Shown: one piece after another, positions 53,093 to 62,353 of the stretch
How the letters are laid out: every line of letters starts with the position of its first letter
Position numbering within the stretch: position 1 is the stretch's first letter
Source of the DNA: Beijerinckiaceae bacterium
GTDB lineage: Bacteria > Pseudomonadota > Alphaproteobacteria > Rhizobiales > Beijerinckiaceae
Assembly (NCBI GenBank): GCA_030684835.1
Contig: JAUXWZ010000157.1
Location: 124,001-188,000 of the forward strand
Reading direction: 5' to 3'
Length of the DNA stretch: 64,000 nt
The notes under the pieces: generated by a model
Told to the model about the DNA's origin: nothing
Seen by the model: the letters and a program-made list of their open reading frames with translations, nothing else
Database searches by the model: none
Position numbers and translations under genes: made by a program

Positions 53093-54246
53093 TGTTGTTG
53101 TCCCTCCTTGTTGGCGCGGTCCGCCGCGAATAGCCGCGACGGAACCAGCACCGCTCCCTCAAAAATGCGACGCGCAGTTCGGACGAATTCGGCGCGGCTT
53201 ACACCGTCCTGATGAGTCGTTAGCGCGACTGGTATTTTTCCCGATGGATGCTCGACGCCGACAACGCCGCTTTCTTTCGTCGCGATATCGCTGGCCACGG
53301 TGCCTTCAAGCCGGCACGCAGCCGCGACACAAAGCGCGCCGGTCGCCGAGTGATTGCGATGACAGGAATCGGGCACGAGATAGCGCGATGTGATCGTGCC
53401 GCCATTGCGCGGACGCGATAGCAGTGCGACCTTCGGAATCACGCTGCCCGTAACGTCGCCCAGCCCCATGCGACGGCCAGCTTCCAGTCGCATGCTCTCG
53501 ATCCGCTCGAACAACGGCTTGTTGGCGTCGATCTCGGCGGGCGTTTCGGCGCCGTCGAGCCCAAGGTCGCTGGCGGCAAGCAGCATCATCGGCATGGCGT
53601 AGTCGATCAGCGTGACCTCGACGCCGCCAATGACCTCTCGCCGCTTTCCGGTTGGAAACAGCGCCCCCGTCTTGCCGCCTGCAGCGTCGCCAAAACTCAG
53701 GCGGATTGCAGCGGCGGCGCCGTTGACGCCGTCAATGGCGGTTTCGCCATCATACTCAACGTATCCTCCAGGCGTCTGGATGACAGCCTCAACGAGGCTC
53801 GACGTGTTGCGGTTGAAAATACGCACTGGCGTTTCGCCGTCGCGGGCAGCGACGAGGCCAGCTTCGATGGCGAAGGGCCCGACTGCTGAAAGCATGTTGC
53901 CGCAGTTGGGGCCGGTATCAACGACGGCCTTGTCGACGGAAACCTGCGCGAACAGATAATCGACATCCGCATCCATTCTCTGCGACCGGGAAACGATCGC
54001 GACTTTGCTGGTGAGCGGATTTGCGCCGCCCAGTCCATCCACCTGCAATTGGTGGGGCGACCCCATGACAGTGAGGAGGAACTCGTCGCGGGCTTCGGGC
54101 TCCTGCGGCAAATCGCTGGCCAGGAAGAAGGGACCGCGTGACGTCCCACCGCGCATCATCACGCACGGGACGCGTGAGGTGCGAGATGCGCCCGGGTTCA
54201 CGAAATGGATCGGCTTTGATGTGTTTTGTGTATCGATGTTGCTCAT
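53089..54246 (-). CDS. PrpF-family isomerase (2-methylaconitate isomerase / 4-oxalomesaconate tautomerase type)
   Basis: 385 residues, diaminopimelate-epimerase-like fold: RVPCVMMRGGTSRGPFFLAS at the N-terminus, TGPNCGNMLSAVGPFAIE, and SATGALCVAAACRLEGTV near the C-terminus. In the family it isomerises methylaconitate or 4-oxalomesaconate. ATG at 54246 begins MSNIDTQNTS; the longer frame is not coding-like. First gene of a short operon with the Bug remnant. Confidence 0.9.
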   Translation of the reverse strand: MSNIDTQNTSKPIHFVNPGASRTSRVPCVMMRGGTSRGPFFLASDLPQEPEARDEFLLTVMGSPHQLQVDGLGGANPLTSKVAIVSRSQRMDADVDYLFAQVSVDKAVVDTGPNCGNMLSAVGPFAIEAGLVAARDGETPVRIFNRNTSSLVEAVIQTPGGYVEYDGETAIDGVNGAAAAIRLSFGDAAGGKTGALFPTGKRREVIGGVEVTLIDYAMPMMLLAASDLGLDGAETPAEIDANKPLFERIESMRLEAGRRMGLGDVTGSVIPKVALLSRPRNGGTITSRYLVPDSCHRNHSATGALCVAAACRLEGTVASDIATKESGVVGVEHPSGKIPVALTTHQDGVSRAEFVRTARRIFEGAVLVPSRLFAADRANKEGQQQ

Positions 54247-54360
54247 ATAATACAGAAACAACATTTTTAATTGGACGTGAAATGCAAAGATCAGCGTAAT
54301 TGATGCAGAAATCGCATAAATGTCCGGTCGCCTCACCACGGAGCTACCCAAGCTCCTCGC

Positions 54361-54390
54361 CAAACAAAAGGGCTCCCCGAAGGGAGCCCT
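54361..54390 (-). terminator. rho-independent terminator after Bug copy 5
   Basis: GGGCTCCC (54370-54377), 4-base loop, GGGAGCCC (54382-54389); minus-strand T-run TTTTGTTTG follows. Confidence 0.9.
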
Positions 54391-54412
54391 CATCCGGCGC
54401 GGGGCGCATCGT

Positions 54413-55426
54413 TCAGTCCATGAACTTGCGCGCAAGTTCTACAGCGTCGGTCGGCGTGTTGTTGATGGCCGCAGCAATCTCGGCGGCCTTCTCGCCGCTG
54501 ATTGGACTGATGTCCATCTGCGCCTTTTTCGCGAACTCCAGGAATTCCGGATCCTTCATCGTATCGTTGAAAGCCTTGCGGATCACGTCAGCGCGCTGCA
54601 TCCCGGGAGGCCCAATGACGGGACGTCCGATTTCTTCAGACGCAATGAGGAAGTTGATCGCCTTCTTCTGGTTCTCGTCCTTCACCACTTCGAAGATTGT
54701 CGGCACATCCGGCAGATCCGGATGCCGCTTTTCAGCAAATTGCACGACGACGTTGATCTTCTTCTGCGGAAGCCAGTCGGGCCGCTGCACCTGCACGCTG
54801 CCAATCAATGTGCAATTGCCATCAATCTCGCCGCGCTCGATAGCGAGCCAGATGTCGCCGGTATTCGCATATCCAAGCACCATCTTGCCCATGTCGCCGC
54901 TGAGCGACCGCAGGATCGACGTGTAGATATAGCCACCGCTATTTTTGGAAGTATCGCCAACCGTGAAGGGCTTTTTGGCGACGTCTTCGATTGTGTTGAT
55001 CCCCTTGGCTGACCAGAAATAGCACGTGGCCATTTCGCTGTTCATGCTGCCAATCCAGGTGAACTTGGTGAAGTCCACTCCGGTCTTGGGATCGAGAACC
55101 GAGGTCGGCATCAAGCCGCGGTTGAACATGCCCCACTGCGTGCCATCGGTGGGCGCGCGGGTCGCCAGGTAGCGCACGAACTGCAGGCTGGATGCGCCCG
55201 GCATGTTCTGCACGATAACGTTTGGGTTGCCGGGGATGTGCTTGCCCATGAAGCGTGCGGCAGCGCGCGTGTACGCATCGAATCCGCCGCTTGGGCCGTA
55301 GCCGACCATGAACTGGACGGTCTTGCCTTTGTAAAATTCAGCCGGGGATTGGGCGGCCGCCAACCCTGACCACAGGGCGCAGATCGCAATTCCAGCCGTC
55401 ATAGACTTCATCATAGTCCCTCGCAT
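54413..55426 (-). CDS. TctC/Bug-type periplasmic binding protein (copy 5)
   Basis: 337 residues. AGAGGAGAT lies 5-7 bases before ATG at 55426; signal peptide runs to GLAAAQSPAEFYKG. TVQFMVGYGPSGGFDAYTRA and FMGKHIPGNPNVIVQNMPGA, then SWIGSMNSEM-like WIGSMNSEMATCYF. Same divergent subfamily as copies 1, 2, 4 and 6-8. Confidence 0.87.
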   Translation of the reverse strand: MRGTMMKSMTAGIAICALWSGLAAAQSPAEFYKGKTVQFMVGYGPSGGFDAYTRAAARFMGKHIPGNPNVIVQNMPGASSLQFVRYLATRAPTDGTQWGMFNRGLMPTSVLDPKTGVDFTKFTWIGSMNSEMATCYFWSAKGINTIEDVAKKPFTVGDTSKNSGGYIYTSILRSLSGDMGKMVLGYANTGDIWLAIERGEIDGNCTLIGSVQVQRPDWLPQKKINVVVQFAEKRHPDLPDVPTIFEVVKDENQKKAINFLIASEEIGRPVIGPPGMQRADVIRKAFNDTMKDPEFLEFAKKAQMDISPISGEKAAEIAAAINNTPTDAVELARKFMD

Positions 55427-55583
55427 GTTTTATCTCCTCTGATATCTAGCCGGCCTCTGTGGGCGGTTGGCGTGACATTACTGTATCTTGCACCGCGCTC
55501 AAGGATGCAATCCTTCAAGCCGATTGTTCCCTCCGTCGTGACAAGCTGCTAAGCTGTGCGTCAATAATTCTCGGGAGGAAGTT

Positions 55584-56102
55584 TTGTCGTTCTTTTCGTT
55601 CCTGACGCAAAAATCGGGCATAGGCGACCTGTGGAAGATTAATCCTACGCTCGCCAAACCGATGCAAGACCTCGGCGTCGCGATCATGCGCGGCGAGTCG
55701 CCGCTCAGCAAAGGCGATCGCGAAATGATCGCCGCCTATGTGTCCGCACTCAACAAATGCGACTATTGCTTCAATGGCCACGCTCAACTAGCCGTCAATT
55801 ATGGCGTCCGCCGCAAACTCATTGACGAGATCATTGCGGACATCGACGCCTCGTCCGCGGACGAAACGTTCAAGCCTATTCTCCATTTTGTCCGCAAACT
55901 GACGCTCGAGCCTTCGCAGATGACGCAAGCGGACGCCAATAGCGTTTTCGAAGCTGGCTGGTCTGAAAAAGCTTTGCAGGATGCAATCCTCGTCTGCTGC
56001 CGCTTCAATTTCATGAACCGGCTCAGCCTGGGACATGGCCTGGATCCAAATGCGAAGTCGCCGCAAGAGCGCGCAGCGAACATGAATTACGACAAGGCTT
56101 AA
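55584..56102 (+). CDS. AhpD-like peroxidase-related protein
   Basis: 172 residues, TTG start at 55584 with GGGAGGAAG just upstream. AhpD fold with the CxxC pair in NKCDYCFNGHAQLAV; EIIADIDASSADETFKPIL and CCRFNFMNRLSLGHGLDP follow. A peroxidase-related group within the carboxymuconolactone decarboxylase superfamily; the redox role is inferred. The stop overlaps the ATG at 56102 of the next frame, so coupling to Bug copy 6 is possible. Confidence 0.88.
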   Translation: MSFFSFLTQKSGIGDLWKINPTLAKPMQDLGVAIMRGESPLSKGDREMIAAYVSALNKCDYCFNGHAQLAVNYGVRRKLIDEIIADIDASSADETFKPILHFVRKLTLEPSQMTQADANSVFEAGWSEKALQDAILVCCRFNFMNRLSLGHGLDPNAKSPQERAANMNYDKA

Positions 56103-56128
56103 TGATCAAGACGCGATCGGGAGGGGAC

Positions 56129-57199
56129 ATGAACTTCGATCTGTTTACGCTTGTGCGCAGGCGGGGCGCGTGGCGTCTGTTGGCGGTTCTGCTGGGAGCA
56201 ACAGCGACGCTCCCTCAAATGGAGGCGCGTGCGCAGGGCGCACGGGACTTTTTCGCCGACCGGCAGATCACGTTGCTCATCGGCGGCGGCGGCGGTGGCT
56301 CGGTTGACATTTACGGCCGCATGGTCGGGCGATACATCGCCAAGCAGCTCTCCCCTACGGCGACTGTCGTGCCGCGCAACCTGCCTATCTCGGGAGGCGT
56401 TCAGGCGTTCATGACACTGGGCTCGACAGCCCCACGCGACGGTTCAACCTTCGCGACGTCGGCCCGCGGTCCGCTGGCTGACCCCCTGCTCGCTCTCAAG
56501 CCCGCGACTTACGATCCCCGCTCCTTTATCTGGATCGGTTCAATCAACGAGGACATGAGCATCTGCTTCACGCGCAAGGATTCCAACGTGAAGTCGCTGG
56601 AGGATGCGCGGCGCGTAGAGGGGACGATGGCCTCGACCGGCGCATTGGCCGAAAGCGCCAAATTCCCGCTGATGGTCAACGCCCTTGCGGGCACAAAATT
56701 CAGGGTTATCACCGGCTACAAGGGCGCATCAGACACGCGGCTCGCCGTTGAGCGTGGCGAGGTGGACGGCCAATGCACAACTTACGGAAGCGTGCTCGCA
56801 ACTCAGCCACAGGTTTTCACGGGAGACGATTACAATTTGCTGATCCAGATCGGCGATCAACCGAACCCGCTGGGAAAGAATGCGCCCGTGATTACGCAAT
56901 TCCTCAAGAGCGAGGATGACCGCCGCCTGCTCGATATCATCGTGAAGCCATTGTTGATCACAAGCTCTTATGCGCTCCCCCCCGGCGTGCCGGCAGACCG
57001 CGTCGCGGCATGGCGCGGGGCGTTGCAAGAAGTGCTGAAGGATCAGCAATTCCTCGACGAGGCAAAGAAGGTCGGGCTCGAGATCGACTATCGCACCGGC
57101 GAGCAAGTGCAGGAACTGGTCGATGGGCTGTACAAGACGCCGCCCCACATCGTCGACCGGGCTCGCCAGATCTTCGGATACGGTTCCGCCAATCGATAA
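56129..57199 (+). CDS. TctC/Bug-type periplasmic binding protein (copy 6)
   Basis: 356 residues from MNFDLFTLVRRRGAW, with GGGAGGGGAC as ribosome-binding site; an ATG at 56102 adds nine residues. Signal peptide to MEARAQGARDFF. ITLLIGGGGGGSVDIYGRMV, with RNLPISGGVQ replacing the usual NMPGAGS, makes it the most divergent copy. Same operon as the AhpD-like gene. Confidence 0.85.
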   Translation: MNFDLFTLVRRRGAWRLLAVLLGATATLPQMEARAQGARDFFADRQITLLIGGGGGGSVDIYGRMVGRYIAKQLSPTATVVPRNLPISGGVQAFMTLGSTAPRDGSTFATSARGPLADPLLALKPATYDPRSFIWIGSINEDMSICFTRKDSNVKSLEDARRVEGTMASTGALAESAKFPLMVNALAGTKFRVITGYKGASDTRLAVERGEVDGQCTTYGSVLATQPQVFTGDDYNLLIQIGDQPNPLGKNAPVITQFLKSEDDRRLLDIIVKPLLITSSYALPPGVPADRVAAWRGALQEVLKDQQFLDEAKKVGLEIDYRTGEQVQELVDGLYKTPPHIVDRARQIFGYGSANR

Positions 57200-57234
57200 G
57201 GGCGAGGCGGCGAAAACGCCGCCCGCCACCTCAA

Positions 57235-58275
57235 TTACTTTGATGACTTCAGCAAATCTTCGTGGATCTGACGCGCCGCGTCGACCTGCTCTTTGGGCGT
57301 TTTCATCACACGCGCGATTTCCGCTGTCAGGTCTTCACCCGACATTGGCGCGACAATGATGTTCGACTTCTTGGTCTCTGCGATGAACGCGGGATCCTTC
57401 ACCATCTTCTGGAATGCGTCGCGCATGACTTGCACACGATCCCCGGGCACACCCGGCGGATAGGCAAGCGCGCGGCCAATTGTGCCGGTCGATGCGTAGA
57501 TGTCCATGAGAAGCCGCGAGGGTCCGCTGCCAAATTCCGTCATCGCTGGAATGTCCGGGAAGGCAGCGAGCCTTTTCGCAGAAAGTGCAAGGTAAGGCTT
57601 GAAATCGCCGTTCTTGATCTTGTCGCCATGAATGGTCATCGCGTTTGCAAGCGTCATGCCCGCGCCATCGACTTCGCCACGCTCCATAGCGATAATAATG
57701 TCGGACGAGCCCTTGTAGCCGCCGATAATCTTGAACTTCGTCCCCGCAACGCGATTGAGAAGAAGCGGCCCCAGAGCATAAATATTGGCGATACCGGTTG
57801 AGCCAAGGATGGGCTCGCGGCTTTTGGCTTCATCAAAAGTTGTAAGTTTCGAATTGCGCGTCGACAGGATCAGGGAGTCCGCATCCGCTATGCGGCCAAT
57901 CCACTGATAGCCCTGCGCGTCGAACTTGGCTTCCCGTGTAAGCAGCGTCTCGTACAGAACCTCTGCATGCACCAGGTGCATCAGCGTTCCGTCCTTGGGA
58001 GCCACGTTGTAGGAATAATTCAGCCCTATCAAACCGCCGGCGCCCGGCATGCTCTGCAAGATGAGATTCGGCTTGCCAGGAATATGTTCGCGCATGTGGC
58101 GCGCCGCGAGCTGTGCATAAAGGCCATAGGTGCCGCCGACCGCGGCGCCAATGAGAATGCGCACGTCCTTGCCCGCAAAAAATGTGTCAGCTGATTGCGC
58201 GTTGGCAGGCGCTAAAGGCGCGAGTGCGAGCACGGCTCCAGCCGCAGCAGCATACGCAAGCGATGCAGTTCTCAT
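57235..58275 (-). CDS. TctC/Bug-type periplasmic binding protein (copy 7)
   Basis: 346 residues from MRTASLAYAAAAGAVLALAP, signal peptide to NAQSADTFFAGK. VRILIGAAVGGTYGLYAQLA, ILQSMPGAGGLIGLNYSYN and APKDGTLMHLVHAEV. Convergent with copy 6 and divergent from copy 8. Confidence 0.87.
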   Translation of the reverse strand: MRTASLAYAAAAGAVLALAPLAPANAQSADTFFAGKDVRILIGAAVGGTYGLYAQLAARHMREHIPGKPNLILQSMPGAGGLIGLNYSYNVAPKDGTLMHLVHAEVLYETLLTREAKFDAQGYQWIGRIADADSLILSTRNSKLTTFDEAKSREPILGSTGIANIYALGPLLLNRVAGTKFKIIGGYKGSSDIIIAMERGEVDGAGMTLANAMTIHGDKIKNGDFKPYLALSAKRLAAFPDIPAMTEFGSGPSRLLMDIYASTGTIGRALAYPPGVPGDRVQVMRDAFQKMVKDPAFIAETKKSNIIVAPMSGEDLTAEIARVMKTPKEQVDAARQIHEDLLKSSK

Positions 58276-58425
58276 GAATTCCCTCCTTCGAGGCTTTTTT
58301 CCGCCTCCTACAACGCGCCAAGTATTGCATGAATAAGCCACATGGCAATCACCTGCAGCCCACCGTCACGCTTGACAGCCGACGTGCTCAGATGAGATTC
58401 ACGCTGCGGAAAGGGAGGAATATTG

Positions 58426-59463
58426 ATGAAAAAAACGACCGCGCGCACGCCGCACACTTTGCTGACGGCTGCCGCAATTGCAGCCAGCCTGACATGCGGC
58501 CTTTCAACCGGGGCTCAGGCTCAGGATTTTTGGGCCGGCAAACAAGTCTCCTACATTGTTGGCTCGGCAACGGGCGGCGGCTACGACAACCTAGCCCGCC
58601 TCACCGCGCGCCATCTGGGACGCCACCTGCCCGGAACGCCAACATTCGTTGTGCAGAACATGCCGGCCGGCAATTCGATTGCAGCCGCCAACCATATTTA
58701 CAACGTCGCCGCAAAAGACGGCACCGCGATCGCGCTTCTGCAACGCGGCATGTTGCTGGCGCATCTCATCAACACCAGCGGCATTCAGTTTGACGTTCAG
58801 AAATTCAACTGGCTTGCAAACCTCAACAGCGAAACGGGCCTCGTGCTCGTGATGGCGAACCACCCGCACCAGAACGCCAAAGATCTCTTCGACAGGGAAC
58901 TGATCGTCGGCGCATCGACCGGCATCGACCCGGAATTGTCGCCAAAGATCTACAACGCGCTTCTTGGTACTAAGATCAAAATTGTCACGGGCTATCGCGG
59001 CACTACCGAAATAGGCCTCGCGATGGAGCGCGGCGAAGTTCAGGGCATTGGGGACTGGTCGTGGTCCAGCCTCAAGGCGCAGAAGCCGCAGTGGATCAGC
59101 GAAAAGAAAGTTCGCATTCTCTTGCAGGGCGCGCTGGAGCGCGACCCAGAGCTTCCGGACGTACCCAACGCGCTTGATTTTGTGAAGAACGAGACGGACC
59201 GGAGAGCGCTGCAACTATACTTCTCGCAAAAGACGGTCGCGCGTCCCGTCGTCGCCCCTCCCGGCGTGCCTGCTGCGCGCGTCGAAGACTGGCGCAAGGC
59301 TTTCATGGCGCTCGACAAAGACAAGGCCTTTATGGACGAAGTTCAAAAGTCGCGCATGGAAGTGTCGCTGACGTCCGGCGAAAGTGTGACGAAGGTTATC
59401 AACATGGTCGCCAACGCTTCGCCGGAAGTGCGCGCGCGCTTCATCGAGGCCTTGAAGAACTAA
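58426..59463 (+). CDS. TctC/Bug-type periplasmic binding protein (copy 8)
   Basis: 345 residues; AGGGAGGAA before ATG 58426, signal peptide to STGAQAQDFWAGK. VSYIVGSATGGGYDNLARLT, HLGRHLPGTPTFVVQNMPAG and IYNVAAKDGTAIALLQRG. Same subfamily as copies 1 and 4. Confidence 0.88.
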   Translation: MKKTTARTPHTLLTAAAIAASLTCGLSTGAQAQDFWAGKQVSYIVGSATGGGYDNLARLTARHLGRHLPGTPTFVVQNMPAGNSIAAANHIYNVAAKDGTAIALLQRGMLLAHLINTSGIQFDVQKFNWLANLNSETGLVLVMANHPHQNAKDLFDRELIVGASTGIDPELSPKIYNALLGTKIKIVTGYRGTTEIGLAMERGEVQGIGDWSWSSLKAQKPQWISEKKVRILLQGALERDPELPDVPNALDFVKNETDRRALQLYFSQKTVARPVVAPPGVPAARVEDWRKAFMALDKDKAFMDEVQKSRMEVSLTSGESVTKVINMVANASPEVRARFIEALKN

Positions 59464-59467
59464 TTGG

Positions 59468-59983
59468 TTAAAGCGTTTCAATCTGCGGCGGGCGCACGGC
59501 GTCCGCCGCTTTGCGTTGCGCGGCATCCCGCCGAAGCGCCAGCGCATCCAACATTGCGTAATAGGTGCGGGCGAACAGAACGAGGCAGATAGCGCCAGCC
59601 AGAACCGGGACGAACAGGAATGTCCACGCCGGGTGCGCGACGACCATGATCAAGGCGTTGATGCCAGCGGGTGGATGCATCGTGTCCGTCGCCTGCATCG
59701 CCGCGATGGCGATACCGACAGCCAGCGCCGCAAACCACGGCGTCTCGCCCAGCGCGTGGACCACGAGAAGGCCAGCAAGCGCAGACACAACATGTCCGCC
59801 CACAACGTTGCGCGTGCGCGCGAACGCGCTGCCCCGGGCCGACATCACCAGCACAATGGACGTTGTGAATGGCGCCAGCATCAGCGGCAGGTTGGCCACA
59901 CCCGCCAGCGCGATCATCAACGCGATGCCAAGCGCCCCGCCGATAGCGGGCGCGAAGATGCGAGCAATTGAAGTTGAGTTCAT
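59468..59983 (-). CDS. HPP family membrane protein
   Basis: 171 residues with four membrane segments. The family motif is visible in QATDTMHPPAGINALIMVVA (HPP). MNSTSIARIFAPAIGGALGI is the likely start. HPP proteins are linked to nitrite transport in plants and cyanobacteria; the bacterial role here is open. Convergent with Bug copy 8. Confidence 0.88.
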   Translation of the reverse strand: MNSTSIARIFAPAIGGALGIALMIALAGVANLPLMLAPFTTSIVLVMSARGSAFARTRNVVGGHVVSALAGLLVVHALGETPWFAALAVGIAIAAMQATDTMHPPAGINALIMVVAHPAWTFLFVPVLAGAICLVLFARTYYAMLDALALRRDAAQRKAADAVRPPQIETL

Positions 59984-60111
59984 CACGGCGCTATTATCCA
60001 GCGCCGAAGCCGTGCAGGGAAGATTAAATTGGCGGCGCTGCGCACACATCTTGTACACGGCGCCGCGTATATTTCTCAAACGGCCAGCAACTGCCGACCG
60101 ATTTTATGCGA

Positions 60112-60711
60112 CTAGGCGGTCAGCTTCTTGGCGATCTCTGCGACATGCCGCCCCTGAAAACGCGCGCCCTCGAGTTCCACGGGAGAGGGCCAACGGCTCC
60201 CATCGCCATCGGCGATCGTTGAAGCGCCGTAAGGCGAATTGCCCATGACTTCACTCACGCCGTTTTGACCAGCGAAAGAATACGGCAGGCCCGTGACGAT
60301 GAAGCCCAGATGCAGGAGCAGCGTGTGAAACGACAGGATCGTCGATTCCTGCCCGCCGTGCTGCGAGGCTGTTGACGTGAACACGCCGCCGACCTTGCCG
60401 ACGAGTTTGTTCTGCGCCCACAGGCCGCCAGTCTGATCGAGGAAGTTTTTCATCTGCGACGCCATCATTCCAAAGCGCGTCGGTGTGCCGAAGATGACGG
60501 CGTCATAGTCAGCAAGTTCCGCAGGCTTGGCGATTGAAGCCGCCTGATCGAGCTTGAAATGGGACTTCTCTGCGATTTCCAACGGCACAAGCTCGGGCAC
60601 GCGCTTGACGTCAACCTCGGCGCCCGTCGCGCGAGCGCCTTCCGCAACAGCGTTCGCCATCGTCTCGATGTGGCCATAGGACGAATAATAAAGAACAAGA
60701 ACCTTGGTCAT
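60112..60711 (-). CDS. wrbA: NAD(P)H:quinone oxidoreductase WrbA
   Basis: 199 residues: [40 protein letters not shown] and [20 protein letters not shown] are WrbA hallmarks of FMN binding. Two-electron quinone reduction in the cytosol. Start at 60711; the longer frame to 60738 adds nine residues. Confidence 0.95.
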   Translation of the reverse strand: MTKVLVLYYSSYGHIETMANAVAEGARATGAEVDVKRVPELVPLEIAEKSHFKLDQAASIAKPAELADYDAVIFGTPTRFGMMASQMKNFLDQTGGLWAQNKLVGKVGGVFTSTASQHGGQESTILSFHTLLLHLGFIVTGLPYSFAGQNGVSEVMGNSPYGASTIADGDGSRWPSPVELEGARFQGRHVAEIAKKLTA

Positions 60712-60814
60712 TTGATCAGAAACCTCTGCGGTGAACATACACTGCAGAGATAAGCCGATGGCGACGACGTTTGATCCCTCTCGCGCGCAAACCCATCTTT
60801 GCAGACGGGCAAGG

Positions 60815-60900
60815 AGCGATGCAGATCTATGCGCGATGCAGGTTAGGGCGCGACGCAGATCAAAGACGCGATGCAGCTCAAGCGCGCAACCGACTGCACG
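60815..60900. repeat. short degenerate tandem repeats
   Basis: Variants of GCGATGCAGATC recur between wrbA and the lipoprotein gene (for example at about 60817, 60834, 60853 and 60868). No gene in 60712-60927; meaning unknown. Confidence 0.4.
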
Positions 60901-60927
60901 AGACTGGCTCGAAGCGCCCTATTCCTA

Positions 60928-62190
60928 TTAGTGCGTCGCGACACCGCGAACTGTATGCTTCACGTGACCGCCAAGCTCGTCCAGTTGGTCGCCTAATCCA
61001 TCGCGCGTGCGCGGATCGATAAGCGACACGGGGGCGGAAACCGCGATCGAAGCCGCGCGCCCCACCACGCCCGCAGCCCCGGTTGCGACAAAACCAATCT
61101 TGTCGCCAAGACCCGCTTTCGAATCCGTTAGGGTCTGGCCTGCCGCCAGCTGGCCGCCGATGATCTGCACGACCTCGGGACTGTTGGCGAACTTTCCGTG
61201 ATTGAGCGAATCGCCCGACTTTTCCTTGGTGAGATCGAACACCGTGATCTTTTCTTTGGCGAACATCGTGCGATACGGCTCCTGCTCCGGGTCAACGGAG
61301 CCCACACGCGCGCTGCTGCCCCAGACACGGTTGGAAAGCGCCAACGCCTTGTCGTCCTGCGACACAAAAAGGTAGAAGGGCGGGCGCTTGTCGCCGATGG
61401 CCGCAACCTGCCGGCGGAAGACATCCACATCGATATCCGGGGCCGCGAGCATCACGTTCTTGATCTTGCCGTGAATGCCCTTGTCGCGGATCGACATCTG
61501 CCGCAGCGCCTCCATCGTCACCCAATTGCCCATCGAGTGCGCCAGGATCGTGACCTCGTTTACGGACTTGTCCTTCACGAGATATTGCAAAACCGCCTCA
61601 AGGGAGTCGCGCGAATAGTTCGCGCTCTCACGATCATACGTGTACGCGAGCAGACGTCCGCGTGAAGGCCATGTGAACAATAGCGGAACCGCAGGGGCGT
61701 TCGCGTCATGCGCAACTTGCGCAAAACGATAAACCGCCTCTTCGAAGCGCGTGTTGTAGCCGTGTACGAAGAGGAGGACGTTGCGGTGTGGCGTCTTGCG
61801 CAGACGCGCGTAAAAGCGATCGAGCGCCTGTTCCTTGCTGATCCGCTCCGCGCTGATTGTCGTGAACTCTTTCAACGGATTGCCGCCGCCGTTTTCCGGC
61901 CATTGCACGTCACCCGGCTTGCGCGCGCTCGCCGGGGGGATCGACACTGCGATGTCGGCGAAATGCAATCCGATGGCGCGCTCGCCGTTATACAGTTCGC
62001 CAGGCTGCGTATTCTCGGCCTGGCGCGTCGTCGCCGCCAGAATGTCGATGCGCGAGGTGCCGGCAAACTGCTGGCCGGTGGGAATGAGGAAGTTGGTCGG
62101 CCGTCCACCGCACCCAGCCAGGGTGAGCATGGCCGTCAGACCAAGGGTTACCTTTGCAAAACGCACGCGGCGCCCCCACCGTTTGAACAT
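60928..62190 (-). CDS. DUF900-type alpha/beta hydrolase lipoprotein
   Basis: 420 residues. The N-terminus is a lipoprotein signal: LGLTAMLTLAGCGG (lipobox LAGC). Hydrolase core: NVLLFVHGYNTRFEEAVYRF and the nucleophile elbow ILAHSMGNWVTMEAL (Ser in HSMG). PDIDVDVFRRQV carries an Asp. The enzyme is probably anchored in the envelope; substrate unknown. The last 100 residues are of low similarity to the core. Confidence 0.9.
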   Translation of the reverse strand: MFKRWGRRVRFAKVTLGLTAMLTLAGCGGRPTNFLIPTGQQFAGTSRIDILAATTRQAENTQPGELYNGERAIGLHFADIAVSIPPASARKPGDVQWPENGGGNPLKEFTTISAERISKEQALDRFYARLRKTPHRNVLLFVHGYNTRFEEAVYRFAQVAHDANAPAVPLLFTWPSRGRLLAYTYDRESANYSRDSLEAVLQYLVKDKSVNEVTILAHSMGNWVTMEALRQMSIRDKGIHGKIKNVMLAAPDIDVDVFRRQVAAIGDKRPPFYLFVSQDDKALALSNRVWGSSARVGSVDPEQEPYRTMFAKEKITVFDLTKEKSGDSLNHGKFANSPEVVQIIGGQLAAGQTLTDSKAGLGDKIGFVATGAAGVVGRAASIAVSAPVSLIDPRTRDGLGDQLDELGGHVKHTVRGVATH

Positions 62191-62353
62191 CTAAGCCGTT
62201 TAACCATTTCCAAGCGTGTGCGCTAGCGCAGGCGCGCAACACATTTAATTCATTCGCCCATGGTTAACCGTCGCCGCAGGCGGGAGAATGCTTGACGGGC
62301 GCGCCGAACCGGGCCACCCAATCTTTGGCGCAGCGCAACCCCAAAACCCCCAA

